A stretch of DNA of 64,000 nt from CAVVXN01 sp963772585 (GTDB taxonomy: Bacteria; Planctomycetota; PLA2; JAEUHO01), in contig CAVYXV010000002.1 of NCBI GenBank assembly GCA_963772585.1, forward strand, positions 868,001 through 932,000, given 5' to 3'. The notes beneath the pieces were generated by a model. That model was not told the DNA's origin and searched no databases. It worked only from the letters and a program-made list of their open reading frames with translations. Position numbers and translations under genes: made by a program. Within the stretch, counting starts at the first letter, position 1. Each line of letters opens with the position of its first letter. Below are positions 52,072 to 61,218 of the stretch, piece by piece.

Positions 52072-53457
52072 CTAGCGGAGACGGACGGACCGAGCCATGT
52101 AGAGCTTCCCGCGCTTTGCGATGTGGACACGCACGAACGATTGCAGTCCCAGATCGACATCAACGTAGGTCGCCCACAGGGGAACGGTGACTCTCCAAGG
52201 TGGGTGGGACGTGACCACTGCAATCCACGTGTCAGCGACACGTATTCGCGCCCCTGCATACTTGAGGCTAGCGTCTGCGTTATCCGGAAGCCTGAGGATC
52301 AGTCGCCGACGCGCGTACCAGCCCTCGAGGAGGTCAATAGGTTGGACCGACAGCGGCATGAAGTCCCTGCAATCCTCATGGGTCAGGGCCACGCCATCCT
52401 CGTCGCTCACTAGCTCAGTTTCCACTTCCTGGACCCGAGGTTCTGGAGCAGCCACTGCGTATCCATGTACCCACATGAGCTTGCCGTTGCTCTCCCACTG
52501 ACCTACGGTGTGGATCTGCACTCCCATCGCTACCCGGTATCCAACGCCCTCAGCCATTTGGACGACCATGAGCCAACCAGCCGGGGTCAAGACGAAGACC
52601 CGGTAGTCGCGAGGCAGGAGTCGCGACCCGTCGGGAGCAGCTGCGACTATGAGGGGGCCCGTCGCTTCAGGCAGACGCGCAGCGACCTCGAGACTAGCCC
52701 CGCTTCCGTCCAGTGTAGTCGCGCTTGGAGCTGGTCGCCGTCCGCGGTCCATCGTCAGGCGTGGAGCGACCACCAACGCGAACTGACGTAGTCGTGCAAC
52801 CGCATGGAACGAAAAGGCACCGCTGGCACCCGATGCACAACGATGTACGCAGAAGCCTTCCTGCAAGCCCCATGCGCTCCCTCCCTCAACAAGCAGGACG
52901 GCACCACCGGAGAGGGGAGAACCAAACTGATCCTGCACAATTCCGGATACTTCGATTCCAGGGCTTAACTCTACGTCCAGGGCCACTTCGGCATCAGGTA
53001 TGGGCACTACTGACAAGCGCTTCTCACGGTAGGAACTGTGAACAAACACAAGGAGGTGAGTTGCGTCTGGGGCGGGCAACCCAACGGCGCGATACCATCC
53101 CCGAGCATCGGTTAATGCCACCTGAATGTCCTTGGTCCCGCTTCTCAGGCGGACACTCACGCCCCGAATCGCCACTCCCTCGCTGAAGACGACTCCAGCA
53201 ACAGACCAAGCGCCTCGCTGATCGGAGATCACCGCCTCGCCACCGACGGCAACTCCCTCATCGCCCTGCTGCGCACTTGGTGGCATTGCGCGGCTTCCTC
53301 TGAGCTGCGCCCTGGGACGAGAAAGACGCCGACTGGCGATCACTGGGCGAATGCGAGATGTACGGTTACAGCGACTCTGAAGGAAACAGGCAACGGCAAT
53401 CAGGCACGTGGCGCCGAGGACGCCCGCGAACAGCCGCAGTCGTTGCCCCGGCACCAC
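52072..53457 (-). CDS. Secreted carboxypeptidase-regulatory-like (beta-sandwich) protein
   Basis: This 461-residue protein has an N-terminal hydrophobic helix (residues ~10-26) and two beta-sandwich units with carboxypeptidase-regulatory-domain character: SVAGVVFSEGVAIRGVSVRLRSG followed by VALTDARGWYRAVGLP, and IEVSGIVQDQFGSPLSGGAVLL with GASGAFSFHAVARLR. It has no enzymatic motif. Such domains occur in surface and peptidoglycan-linked proteins. GTG start at 53457. Its codon use is less GC-biased than that of core genes. Confidence 0.6.
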   Translation of the reverse strand: MVPGQRLRLFAGVLGATCLIAVACFLQSRCNRTSRIRPVIASRRLSRPRAQLRGSRAMPPSAQQGDEGVAVGGEAVISDQRGAWSVAGVVFSEGVAIRGVSVRLRSGTKDIQVALTDARGWYRAVGLPAPDATHLLVFVHSSYREKRLSVVPIPDAEVALDVELSPGIEVSGIVQDQFGSPLSGGAVLLVEGGSAWGLQEGFCVHRCASGASGAFSFHAVARLRQFALVVAPRLTMDRGRRPAPSATTLDGSGASLEVAARLPEATGPLIVAAAPDGSRLLPRDYRVFVLTPAGWLMVVQMAEGVGYRVAMGVQIHTVGQWESNGKLMWVHGYAVAAPEPRVQEVETELVSDEDGVALTHEDCRDFMPLSVQPIDLLEGWYARRRLILRLPDNADASLKYAGARIRVADTWIAVVTSHPPWRVTVPLWATYVDVDLGLQSFVRVHIAKRGKLYMARSVRLR

Positions 53458-53483
53458 GTCTTGCCTCCGAGTACAGCAGCGTA

Positions 53484-54437
53484 CTAGTCTAGCTCCACTA
53501 CGATGGGAGTCGATGCGAATTCTATCTCTCCAAGAGCGTCCTTCACCGCAAAGACCAAATAGAAGGTCTGGCCATGGAGGCCGGAACTGGATGGCACTTC
53601 CACTGACGGGCTCGTGCTCGGGACTCCATGCTCAGACAGCGTCCCAATCCAATTGTGGAATTCCAGCCCCCACCCGGAAGGTATGGGCTCCGTTTCGCTC
53701 TGAATTCCAATACTCAATTCGTCATCGTAGTCAGGGGCCAAACTTAGCGAGGTGTAGACCTCGAAGGACGCTCCGTTCATGAGTGGGTCACCCGCGCACG
53801 AGACAGTGGTTGTCTGCCCGAGTGCCGCAAGCAGATCATCGCCATCATTGACGGCAATGCTCAACTGGGGAAGCCCAAAGCCGTTGGGCACGCTACTCAT
53901 GGCGATGACATCGTACGACTGATAGGTGCGCTGCCCATTCTTCGTCGCTTTCCAAGTCGCGGCTTGATAGACTCGATTCCACTCATCTATAGGGATGTTC
54001 TTCTTGAAGTTCAGAATGCCTTCAGTAGTGCCGTTCGTAAAGCCTTCAGATGTTGTACTGTAGATGTGGAGGCCGCGCCCACCGGAGTCACGCTTGACTT
54101 GCCATGTCTGATGACCCTGATAGGTACCTTCCTCTCCGCCCGGGATAGGCCCATCCAACTCCGTACCATTGGAGCTTACGGAGAAGGGGGGGAATCGCGT
54201 GCCGCTGTCTGGTACAAAGTGCATGTCCCGGAGTCGCTCCGACTCCGGCAGGCCAGAGACATCGAAATCGAAAGTCACTCCGGTTACATAGTCATCGCCT
54301 GGATCATTCGGTGTGCCGTTGTCGTTGACCTGTGGGTGGCTCGTCGCAGTTACGGCGACATCGGCTCGGGCCGGCGATGCTAGCAGCATGAAGCCAGCCA
54401 GCACGGCCAAGGTGCCGATCTGCATGTGCGTGCTCAT
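53484..54437 (-). CDS. Secreted hypothetical protein downstream of sigma-like gene 2
   Basis: This 317-residue protein has a signal peptide (residues 6-25, ending ARA) and a beta-rich mature part with Asp/Asn-rich turns (HPQVNDNGTPNDPGDDY, GDDLLAALGQ) and one Cys in TVSCAGDP. It resembles extracellular beta-sandwich proteins of this lineage. I start at ATG 54437 after AGGAG. The same frame stays open upstream through the poly-C tract into the sigma-like gene, so a one-base slip could make a fusion. Confidence 0.6.
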   Translation of the reverse strand: MSTHMQIGTLAVLAGFMLLASPARADVAVTATSHPQVNDNGTPNDPGDDYVTGVTFDFDVSGLPESERLRDMHFVPDSGTRFPPFSVSSNGTELDGPIPGGEEGTYQGHQTWQVKRDSGGRGLHIYSTTSEGFTNGTTEGILNFKKNIPIDEWNRVYQAATWKATKNGQRTYQSYDVIAMSSVPNGFGLPQLSIAVNDGDDLLAALGQTTTVSCAGDPLMNGASFEVYTSLSLAPDYDDELSIGIQSETEPIPSGWGLEFHNWIGTLSEHGVPSTSPSVEVPSSSGLHGQTFYLVFAVKDALGEIEFASTPIVVELD

Positions 54438-54495
54438 GGCGCTCCTCGTAGAGATGCGACCTTCAGGCCGCCAAGGGCGAAAGCCCTCTGTGTAG

Positions 54496-55152
54496 TTAGT
54501 CGCAGGATAGGCGGGGGGGGGGGGGGGTGGAGTACCAGCGGTTTCTTGCGGGGTCGTACCGCCCAGGCCATGTTCGTCTAGGAGAGCCCCCATCCCCGAT
54601 CCACCGCAGCATCCCGTGAGTCTCGCGAATGAGGCTCCTACAGGTTTCGGGGGCGACCCTCCGCCAGATGCGCAGCCACCCGATTATTGCTCTTCGGTTC
54701 CATCCCTCCAGATACTGGAGTTGCGCGATCTGACGGCGTGGAGGCGGGAGTTCTGAGATCATGCGCCGTGCCCAATCTAGAGAATCCTGCCTTGCTGCGC
54801 AGCCCTCTGCGTCAGAGGATTCAGACGGAAGTGTGGGGAGCGTGTCGTTCGCAGGGATTCGCGCTGGCAGAGCTTCCGCGAGATTGCGGGAGTAGATTGG
54901 ATGGCCCGGGCCGGGTAGGTGAGGAAGTCCGCGGACGCCGTCCAAGTAGCGGCGTCTAATCACCGTTCGCATCCATGCCCGAGGATGTCGGACGAGAATC
55001 CCCCTGGACAATGCAGCGCACAGTGCAAGAAGGGCCTCCTGCGCTAGGTCCTCCCCGTCCTGGGGTGGGCAGCGGTAGCGGGTGGTGAGCCAGTGCCCGT
55101 CAGCGTGTGCCCACCGACTAAGATGAGACCATGTCGGACGAGTAGAGGCCAC
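54496..55152 (-). CDS. Sigma-70-like protein ending in a poly-C tract, paralog 2
   Basis: This 218-residue protein has sigma region 2 (CPPQDGEDLAQEALLALCAAL and HPRAWMRTVIRRRYLDGV) and region 4 (LPPPRRQIAQLQYLEGWNRRA and WRRVAPETCRSLIRETH), so it is ECF-like. Its end RRTWPGRYDPARNRWYSTPPPP matches paralog 1. A C15 tract (54513-54527) encodes the Pro run just before the stop. The GTG at 55152 follows AGGAG at 7 bases; the longer frame to 55623 is antisense to other sequence. It is upstream of and parallel to a secreted-protein gene. Confidence 0.7.
   Translation of the reverse strand: MASTRPTWSHLSRWAHADGHWLTTRYRCPPQDGEDLAQEALLALCAALSRGILVRHPRAWMRTVIRRRYLDGVRGLPHLPGPGHPIYSRNLAEALPARIPANDTLPTLPSESSDAEGCAARQDSLDWARRMISELPPPRRQIAQLQYLEGWNRRAIIGWLRIWRRVAPETCRSLIRETHGMLRWIGDGGSPRRTWPGRYDPARNRWYSTPPPPRLSCD
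54513..54527. repeat. Homopolymer G15 (C15 on the coding strand)
   Basis: Fifteen G in a row at the 3' end of sigma-like paralog 2. A +1 change in reading frame here would leave the sigma stop at 54496 and continue into the reading frame of the downstream secreted protein. Confidence 0.9.
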
Positions 55153-55162
55153 GATTCTACTC

Positions 55163-55750
55163 CTAGACGAACACTCTGAGGCGGGCCGCAGGGTCACCGA
55201 GCTTTGTGGCGAAGGTGGAAACGGCCGAGGGCGAGCCCGTGGCGGTGAGCGCCGCGACGACCGCCGTCCGGGCCCACCCTTCCGAGGCGCCGGTGAGCGT
55301 CTGGAGCGCGGTCTCGCCCGACTCCCCCTGCGTCCCCAGGGCCTGGATCGCGACCTCGCGCTCGAGGCGGTCGGCCGTCGTGTCCCCGGCGATCGCGGCC
55401 GCGTCCGAGATCCCGTCGGGGGAGACCCGGACCAGGGCGCGGACGGCCACGAGCCGCACGGCCGCCGGCGTGTCATCGGCCGCGAGCAGCGCGCGGAGGC
55501 TCGAGAGCGCGGAGCCACCGGCCCCGCCGAGCCCTCCGGCCGCCATCGTCCGAAGCGTCGTGAGCTCTCGCGGATCGGCGGCGACCTGGGCCAGGCTTGC
55601 GCGCGCCGGACTCGTGCCGGCATGGGCGATCAGGATCCGAAGCCCCGCACCCCGCACCTCCGGGCGGGAGGAATCGAGGAGCGCAGGGACGCTCTCCACG
55701 TCGCTCGGGGCGAGGGTCACCTCCTGCTCCCACCCGACGACCGCGTGGAG
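55163..55750 (-). pseudogene. HEAT-repeat protein fragment (C-terminal part)
   Basis: The minus frame encodes ~195 residues of HEAT/PBS-lyase-like repeats (EVRGAGLRILIAHAG; LTTLRTMAAGGLGGAGG; AAVRLVAVRALVRVSP; LEREVAIQALGTQGES) with very GC-rich third positions. The frame is open to 56206 but beyond ~55.7 kb the coding character shifts to the other strand, so the N-terminus appears lost. It resembles the HEAT lipoprotein at 47.8 kb in type, not in sequence identity. Its end lies 10 bases upstream of the sigma-like gene start. Confidence 0.55.
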
Positions 55751-56750
55751 GCCTACGACGCTCCCGAGGATGGGATCCGGCACGTCGAGATCCTCGGGAT
55801 CGCGCTCCGGCTGTTCCTCGAGGACCAGGCCCGCGAGATGTTTGGCGCCCGTGTTGCGCTCGACCACTGCCACGGCGCGCAGCGTGTCTGGAGGATCCCG
55901 CCCGGCTGGAACTGCAAGGCCGACCCGACGAGCCGGGAACTCACGGCCGACCGTGCGTCCTGGCGCGAGGTCCGGCTCCTCGAACCGGGGCGGATCGAGG
56001 GCCTTTCGCACGTTGCGGCCGCCGACCTCTCCTTCCTCATGCCGTACTTGCGTGCCGCCGAGGAAGCCTGGGATGGGGGATGCGTGGCGACGCCCGCTCC
56101 CGCAGAGGCCCATTTCTCGGGCTCGGCACGAACGAGTGTCGCCATCGCCGCCAACACGGGAGATCATTTCGATCCGGCGGTCCTCCCCGAGAATCTCGGC
56201 CGGCACTGGCCCCAGCGGAGCCCGCCCTCCTCTGGTGCCTCGTCATCCTCGGGTCCGGGAAGCTCAAGTCCCCGGCCCAGGAGGCTGCGCTCGACGCGCT
56301 GATGACCCGTCAGCGCAAGGCGCTCATGGTGCTGGCGCCCGAGGCGAAGGAGCTGTGGATCGGCCGCTACGACGACTTCGCCGCGCGGATGGACGCACTC
56401 CCCGAGGAGGACGCCCTCGGAGCCGCCTTCTCGAAGCTCGAAGGGTACACGGCGCGGCTCGCGCTCATCTTCACGCTGGTCGAGTGGGCAGCGACGCGCA
56501 CCGGGGATCCCCCGAACTGGGTCGATGCGGAGAATCTCGCGCGTGCGATCCGCGCCGCGGAGTGGTTCAGCCACGAGACCGCCCGCGTGTACGCCATGCT
56601 GGGGGAGTCCCCCGAAGCGGCCGAGCTGCGCGACCTCCTGACGTGGGTCGAGCGGCGCGGAGGCAGCGCGAGCGTTCGCGACCTCATGCGGGGGCCTCGC
56701 CGCTACCGTGACGACCGGGAAGAGACCCCGGTCGTCTCGGCCGTCGCGTG
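55733..56750 (+). pseudogene. Decayed Prim-Pol/DUF3987 replicase
   Basis: Two plus-strand frames together carry parts of a phage-type primase. The first (to ~56190) contains VALDHCHGAQRVWRIPPGWNC and WREVRLLEPGR, the RVxRxPGxxNxK region at the end of Prim-Pol domains. The second, from ~56206, contains LLWCLVILGSGKLKSPAQE, a damaged Walker A, and then IGRYDDFAARMD and FSKLEGYTARLALIFTLVE, the C-terminal helices of DUF3987. A frameshift near 56200 and loss of the middle ATPase part (no Walker B region) show it is a relic. Confidence 0.55.
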
Positions 56751-56768
56751 CATCCTGGCATCCCCCGT

Positions 56769-57092
56769 TCAGCCGATCCGCACGAGGACGGCCCTTCTGC
56801 CCGCGAAGGACTCCGCCTGCTGGCGAATCTCCTCGGCGATGGCCTCGATGCGATCCTCGGGCAGGTCCGTGTCGCCGAAGAAGATCTGGATCCCCACCGG
56901 CTCGTCGGAGAACGACACCGTACAGCCCTCGATCCGAAGGACGAGGTTCCCCCATCCGTCCACCTGCTCGGTCTCCACGGTGGTGGGCGACAACGCTTCG
57001 CGCCACTGGTCGTACGGGATGCCGAGGCCGCCGAAGTCGTCGGCGGCGTCCTCGTCCGCAGCCTTCAAGAGAAACTCGAAGTCCCTTGCCAT
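56769..57092 (-). CDS. Small hypothetical protein
   Basis: This 107-residue acidic protein (FEFLLKAADEDAADDFGGLG; VLRIEGCTVSFSDEPVGIQIFF; LPEDRIEAIAEEIRQQAESFAGR) looks like a compact alpha/beta protein. The start at 57092 has GGAG upstream; an ATG seven codons earlier is possible. No family recognised. It lies between the decayed replicase and direct repeat B and may be cargo of the former element. Confidence 0.55.
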   Translation of the reverse strand: MARDFEFLLKAADEDAADDFGGLGIPYDQWREALSPTTVETEQVDGWGNLVLRIEGCTVSFSDEPVGIQIFFGDTDLPEDRIEAIAEEIRQQAESFAGRRAVLVRIG

Positions 57093-57182
57093 CCTGATCT
57101 CCCGCCCAGCCACACCGCGCCCATCTCCGTCACTCCAAGCCGCACCGGAGGGCGCGATCCCGGGGCCCGGTCCCGGAACCGA

Positions 57183-57490
57183 CGCAGAGAGCCACTTTGG
57201 GGGGAACTTTGGGGGACTGGTGCCACTTCCTCGCCGCTCCTCGCCCTTCCTCGCCCTTCGGGGGTATCTCGCGGAGGGGACTGGGAATCCCCGGGCTCAA
57301 ACGGGGTCGGCCACGGAGGGCGGAAAATGCGCGTATGCGGGCGAATTCGGGCGTTTGGAGCGGTGGGCCCGCCAGGACTCGAACCTGGAACCAAGGGATT
57401 ATGAGTCCCCTGCCTTTGGGGGTCGGACCCGCATGAATCCGGGCTCTGCGGCCGACGCCAAGGGGCACTATGGGATGGAGTCATCAATTG
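57183..57490. repeat. Long direct repeat B with tRNA 3' half
   Basis: This is the second copy of the block at 51219-51527. Sequence to the right of each copy differs except for short matches (both continue with a CGGCAACC-containing stretch), so the duplication ends at about TCATCAATTG. The two copies bracket 5.7 kb that contains the sigma/secreted pair, HEAT fragment and decayed replicase. Confidence 0.9.
57364..57410 (-). pseudogene. 3' half of a tRNA with CAT anticodon, second copy
   Basis: Identical to the fragment at 51401-51447: anticodon arm, variable loop, T arm and 3' acceptor strand of a Met/Ile2-type tRNA, with no 5' half. It fits an att core left by integration at such a tRNA gene. 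Confidence 0.8.
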
Positions 57491-57804
57491 GGTCTTCGCG
57501 GCAACCCTGCCGCCAAGCCCCCTGCCTTTCACCCGGTCCCCGCCAACGAGCACCTCTGCCGGATTGGACCCATCCAAGGCGAGCGGGCGGCCGTACACCT
57601 GCCGACGGGCTCCGAGTGTCTGCCGTCATGCAGCGCGACTGGGTGCGCGCGAATGCACGACGACGCTCGCCGTGGCCCCTGCCGGTCGAGTAGACGTTCT
57701 TAGGCGGCCCCGCGCGCTCGTGAGCATGGCACGCCCAACAGGCCCGAAGCCCAAGGTACACGCAGAGCAGATCCCAACCCGGCAGACGCGCACCGTGAAG
57801 CGAA
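57491..57804. other. Intergenic region right of repeat B
   Basis: These 314 bases show no supported gene, RNA or regulatory element. They separate the repeat from the stop of the TPR protein. Confidence 0.4.
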
Positions 57805-59763
57805 CTACTTGATGACGCCCTCGTCACGCAACACACCCTCGATGACATCGGCCTGGTCGGGAAACAAGCGACGGACATGGGGAAGATTATCCGCAGCGAG
57901 ATCCAGGCGGCCTGCGTTGTAGCCGGCGATTCCCAAGCCTGCGCGCCACAGGTCGTTCCAGGGCTCCAGCTTCACGGCGCGTAGAAACTGCTCAAGTGCC
58001 TTCTCCGGCTGACTACGGCGGTTGAGCGTGAACCCCAACCAGCCGCGACTCTCAGCGTCGTCAGGATCGCCAGCAATGAGTGCCTTGGCTTCCGCAATGG
58101 CCTCGTCTGTCCGACCGAGACTGTCGAGCGTTCGTACGTGTAGCATCCCCCGGGTGTGCGCGTCGAGTCCCACCGCCCGTGGGGAGTTCAGTAGATCAAG
58201 TGCCGACTTCGCTCTGCCCACCTCCAAGAGGAGCTCAACGAGCTCCGTGAGGACCCGTTGAGGATTGCTGGCCTCCTCCAAGGAGACGCGAAGCTCCCTG
58301 CACGCACGCTCTTTCTCCCCGAGTTCCTTGAAGCTCAAGGCGAGTTCTTCGTGGGCATCTGCGACCGCAGCAGGCCATAGCCCAGGCCCGGCCTCGCCAA
58401 GCGCACTCTGCAGCAGTTCAATCGAGGCTCTGGGTGAGTGCCCGTACACCCTCATGGCCCGCGCGTGGGCGACGTCCTTGTAGAATCCGCTCGGAAGCGC
58501 GGTCCAGCCGGCCGTCCCTCCCTTCTCTGCTTCGACCACGAGGACAGGCACGAAGAGCAGGTACTCCCGCCAGACCTCCGGGTCTTTCGAGACCACAAGA
58601 TGGAGCATCCCGGCACGGGTCAGCTTCTGGTCGGCGTTACCCATGATGGGAAGCCAATCCAGAATGGCCTTCAGGGAGGCGGCAGCAAGATCCGTGTTGA
58701 TACCAACGGACCGGAGACGACGGGCGACCGGGTACTCTGGAAGGCCCCTGACGGCCCAACCTGCGATGGACAGCACTATCTCGGGTCGGTTGCTGTACTT
58801 GGTTGTCAGTCGTTCAAGTGCCTCACGACCCTCCTCCACCCGCCCGGCGGTTAGCAGTTCAGCTGCAGACAGGAGAGCTACATCTGGTACTGCAAGCCCG
58901 CTCCCGTCTGTTTCTTGAGTAGCTCCTCGTCCTAGGCGGTCCGCATACACAAGCGCAAGTCCACGTCGTAGGATAGAGGCGATGAAGCCCGCGGAGGATA
59001 CACATCTCTCCACGGACGAGCCACCGTGCCCGTCGCGCAACGCTGCAAAGTCCATGATCCCTGCCTGAAGGTCCGCGACGCCCGCACCTTGCCATGCCTT
59101 CCAGGCAGCTTCATGACTCGCCTTGTCCTGCGGTGCAGATGCTATCCTAGCTAGTCTGCGAATGGAGACGAAGAGTTGGATACCGTCGTGCTGATCGCCC
59201 AACGCGATGGCCGGGGATGAGGGCTCCGGTGGGACCAACAGGTCCCCGCGAGCTGAGGACGCAGGGACGCTACAAATGGTGAAGTGTAGGTCCAACCAAG
59301 GCGTGGTAAGGGGCCTCCACCACGGCTGTGCCTCGAATGCCACCGTCTGTATTCCAGCAGTCGTGCGCTGAACCAAATACGGCTTGTGCGCTCCACCGCC
59401 GGAAGCACGAGCGGACTCCGAGAGTGCTGTCATGGCATCCGTCGATAGGGGCTCTGGCACTGCAATCGCCATGAGGCCGCTCAGAGGATCCACGTGGGCA
59501 CTTGCGTCCGGCAGGACAACGGGAGTCGCCAGTGGATGAGCACGGATCGAAAGGACTGCATCTGGGGGGAGAACCGGCGTGACTACATCTCCAGTCTTGA
59601 GCAACCAGCCAAGCTGCTCTCCATGCGCGCCACCGCTCTCCCACGCCACCAGAACCGCAGCAGGGGGAGTCGCTCTCACCTTCCGCGGAGCAGGATCGTC
59701 GCTTCTCACGTGTCCAGCCAGGACGACAAGCAGCACGGCAATGAAGAGCGAGTAGCGAGTCAC
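57805..59763 (-). CDS. Secreted TPR-repeat protein
   Basis: This 652-residue protein has a signal peptide (residues ~5-21, ending VRS) and a large mature part: an N-terminal domain of unknown fold, then helical repeats with TPR spacing from ~290 to the end (ELLTAGRVEEGREALERLTTK; ELALSFKELGEKERACRELR; LLLEVGRAKSALDLLNSP; TLNRRSQPEKALEQFLRAVKLE). It should act as an extracytoplasmic scaffold. GTG start with GGAGAG upstream. It follows the truncated gene at 59787 by 23 bases on the same strand. Confidence 0.72.
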   Translation of the reverse strand: MTRYSLFIAVLLVVLAGHVRSDDPAPRKVRATPPAAVLVAWESGGAHGEQLGWLLKTGDVVTPVLPPDAVLSIRAHPLATPVVLPDASAHVDPLSGLMAIAVPEPLSTDAMTALSESARASGGGAHKPYLVQRTTAGIQTVAFEAQPWWRPLTTPWLDLHFTICSVPASSARGDLLVPPEPSSPAIALGDQHDGIQLFVSIRRLARIASAPQDKASHEAAWKAWQGAGVADLQAGIMDFAALRDGHGGSSVERCVSSAGFIASILRRGLALVYADRLGRGATQETDGSGLAVPDVALLSAAELLTAGRVEEGREALERLTTKYSNRPEIVLSIAGWAVRGLPEYPVARRLRSVGINTDLAAASLKAILDWLPIMGNADQKLTRAGMLHLVVSKDPEVWREYLLFVPVLVVEAEKGGTAGWTALPSGFYKDVAHARAMRVYGHSPRASIELLQSALGEAGPGLWPAAVADAHEELALSFKELGEKERACRELRVSLEEASNPQRVLTELVELLLEVGRAKSALDLLNSPRAVGLDAHTRGMLHVRTLDSLGRTDEAIAEAKALIAGDPDDAESRGWLGFTLNRRSQPEKALEQFLRAVKLEPWNDLWRAGLGIAGYNAGRLDLAADNLPHVRRLFPDQADVIEGVLRDEGVIK

Positions 59764-59786
59764 GTGGAGCTCTCCGATTCGGACAG

Positions 59787-60653
59787 TTAGCGATTCTGCA
59801 TGGGTGGTTGGGGTGACTCCCTTCGCGCAGCGTGGTCCTTGATCCAGATGCGCCCGGCCACTCTCAAGTCGTCCATTGCTAGTGACCTCTCCAAGTCATA
59901 GCCCTTCAGGGTGCCCTCAAGCCGGTCGAGTTCCTCAGCTAGCGCCTGCTCTGCGAGGGAAGGGTCCAGATCGACCTTCATCTTGAACCTTGCCCAAGCC
60001 TCTTCCGCGGCTCCATGAGCACGCTCACTCGCCCCCTGCAGAATACCACGCATGGCAGCGTTCTCCACCGGTAGATGCGGTAGTCCAGGCTTCCTCCCGG
60101 AGCGCCCGTAGCGGTCCCACGGGTCCACATGCGGCACGGCCCAGGGACGCTTGCGCGGCTTGATACTGACCCAAACATTGGCAGCTTGGCGTCCATACTC
60201 GAGTGTGAAGCTACCGTTCGCAGTGAGCTGCAGCATGTGACAGGGCCAAGCGGCCTTGATCTTTGCCTCGAGTTTGGGAATGTCCAAGTCATATCGCACG
60301 CGATTGTCAGAGTCAAACAGGTCGATCTTGACCCGCAGTTGCAGGCGAAGTCCCCTTCCCTTGTCTGGATCACCCACCCTCAGAAGTTCCACCTTGAAAG
60401 AGGGGGCGAAGGCGCGAATGGCCTTGGCCCCGACACCGCCCACCCGGCCCGCCGCGGACTCCGCGGCATCCGACGCCAGCCCCGTGCTGAGCAACGCGGC
60501 CGCGGTGGCCAGGACGACACCGTCCAGAAGCTTGTTGTCTCCCTTCAGTACCTTGAGCACCGCCTTCCCCTGAGAGTCGGTGGACAGGTTTCCTCCTTCA
60601 CGAGGATTCACTAGGGGAGATGTGGCTATGTCCTTGACTCCAGTAGCCCCCAC
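59787..60653 (-). pseudogene. Hypothetical protein truncated at its N-terminus by IS1595
   Basis: The frame encodes ~288 residues (ALGSTGLASDAAESAAG-like Ala-rich region, then VELLRVGDPDKGRGLRLQLR and an EEAWARFKMKVDL helix) and has no signal peptide. Its first codon, a GTG at 60653, falls inside a CCCCAC/GTGGGG palindrome that touches the start of an IS1595 transposase gene reading the other way, so the true N-terminus was likely cut off by that insertion. Function is unknown; the TPR gene follows. Confidence 0.5.
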
Positions 60654-60664
60654 ATGTAGTGGGG
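60648..60664. repeat. Palindrome at the IS1595 border
   Basis: CCCCAC (60648-60653) and GTGGGG (60659-60664) form a 6-bp stem with loop ATGTA. It overlaps the first codons of both divergent frames and may be part of the end of the insertion element or a terminal inverted-repeat junction. Confidence 0.45.
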
Positions 60665-61185
60665 AGGGCCATAAAGGACTATCCGCGGACCCTTCCGGAG
60701 CTGGAACGCCGCTTCGCCACCGAGGAGGCGTGCCGCGAGTACCTCGGCCGTCTTCGGTGGCCGGGGGGCGTCTCGTGCCCCACCTGTGGCGGGTCGAAGG
60801 GCTGGACGACGGGTCGGGGGCTCTGGATGTGCTCCGACTGCGAGCGCCAGGTCTCGGTCACGGCGGGGACGATCTTCCAAGGCACGCGCACACCGCTGCC
60901 GGTGTGGTTCCGAGCGATCTGGTGGGTGACCAGCCAGAAGACCGGTGCCAGCGCGCTCGGCCTGCAGCGGATCCTGGGCCTCGGCAGCTACAGAACCGCT
61001 TGGACGTGGCTGCACAAGCTCCGCCGGGCGATGGTCCGTCCTGGCCGGGACCAACTCTCCGGAGAGGTGGAAGTCGATGAGACCCTGGTCGGCGGCGTTG
61101 AGCCGGGAGGCGGGCGCCGGCACATCGGCAAGAAGGCCCTGGTGGCGGTCGCTGCGGAGGTGCGGGAGCGTGCCACGGGCCGCAG
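60659..61185 (+). pseudogene. IS1595-family transposase, 3' part lost
   Basis: The first ~175 residues are an IS1595 transposase: N-terminal zinc-ribbon with CPTCGG and CSDCERQVSVTAGTIF, WFRAIWWVTSQKTGASALG, and the first catalytic Asp region EVEVDETLVGG. Around 61185 the similarity stops and the frame goes on into Arg/Pro-rich sequence; the other catalytic residues are missing. It is a broken insertion sequence, cut by or joined to the IS66-derived segment that follows. Confidence 0.72.
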
Positions 61186-61218
61186 CCGCCGACGACGACC
61201 CCCGGCGAGACCACGACC

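Noticed and set aside
57468..57878. Minus-strand frame of 136 codons right of repeat B
   Set aside because: It shares only the repeat-encoded end with the IS66-type HTH frame at 51.5 kb and has no helix-turn-helix or start signal.
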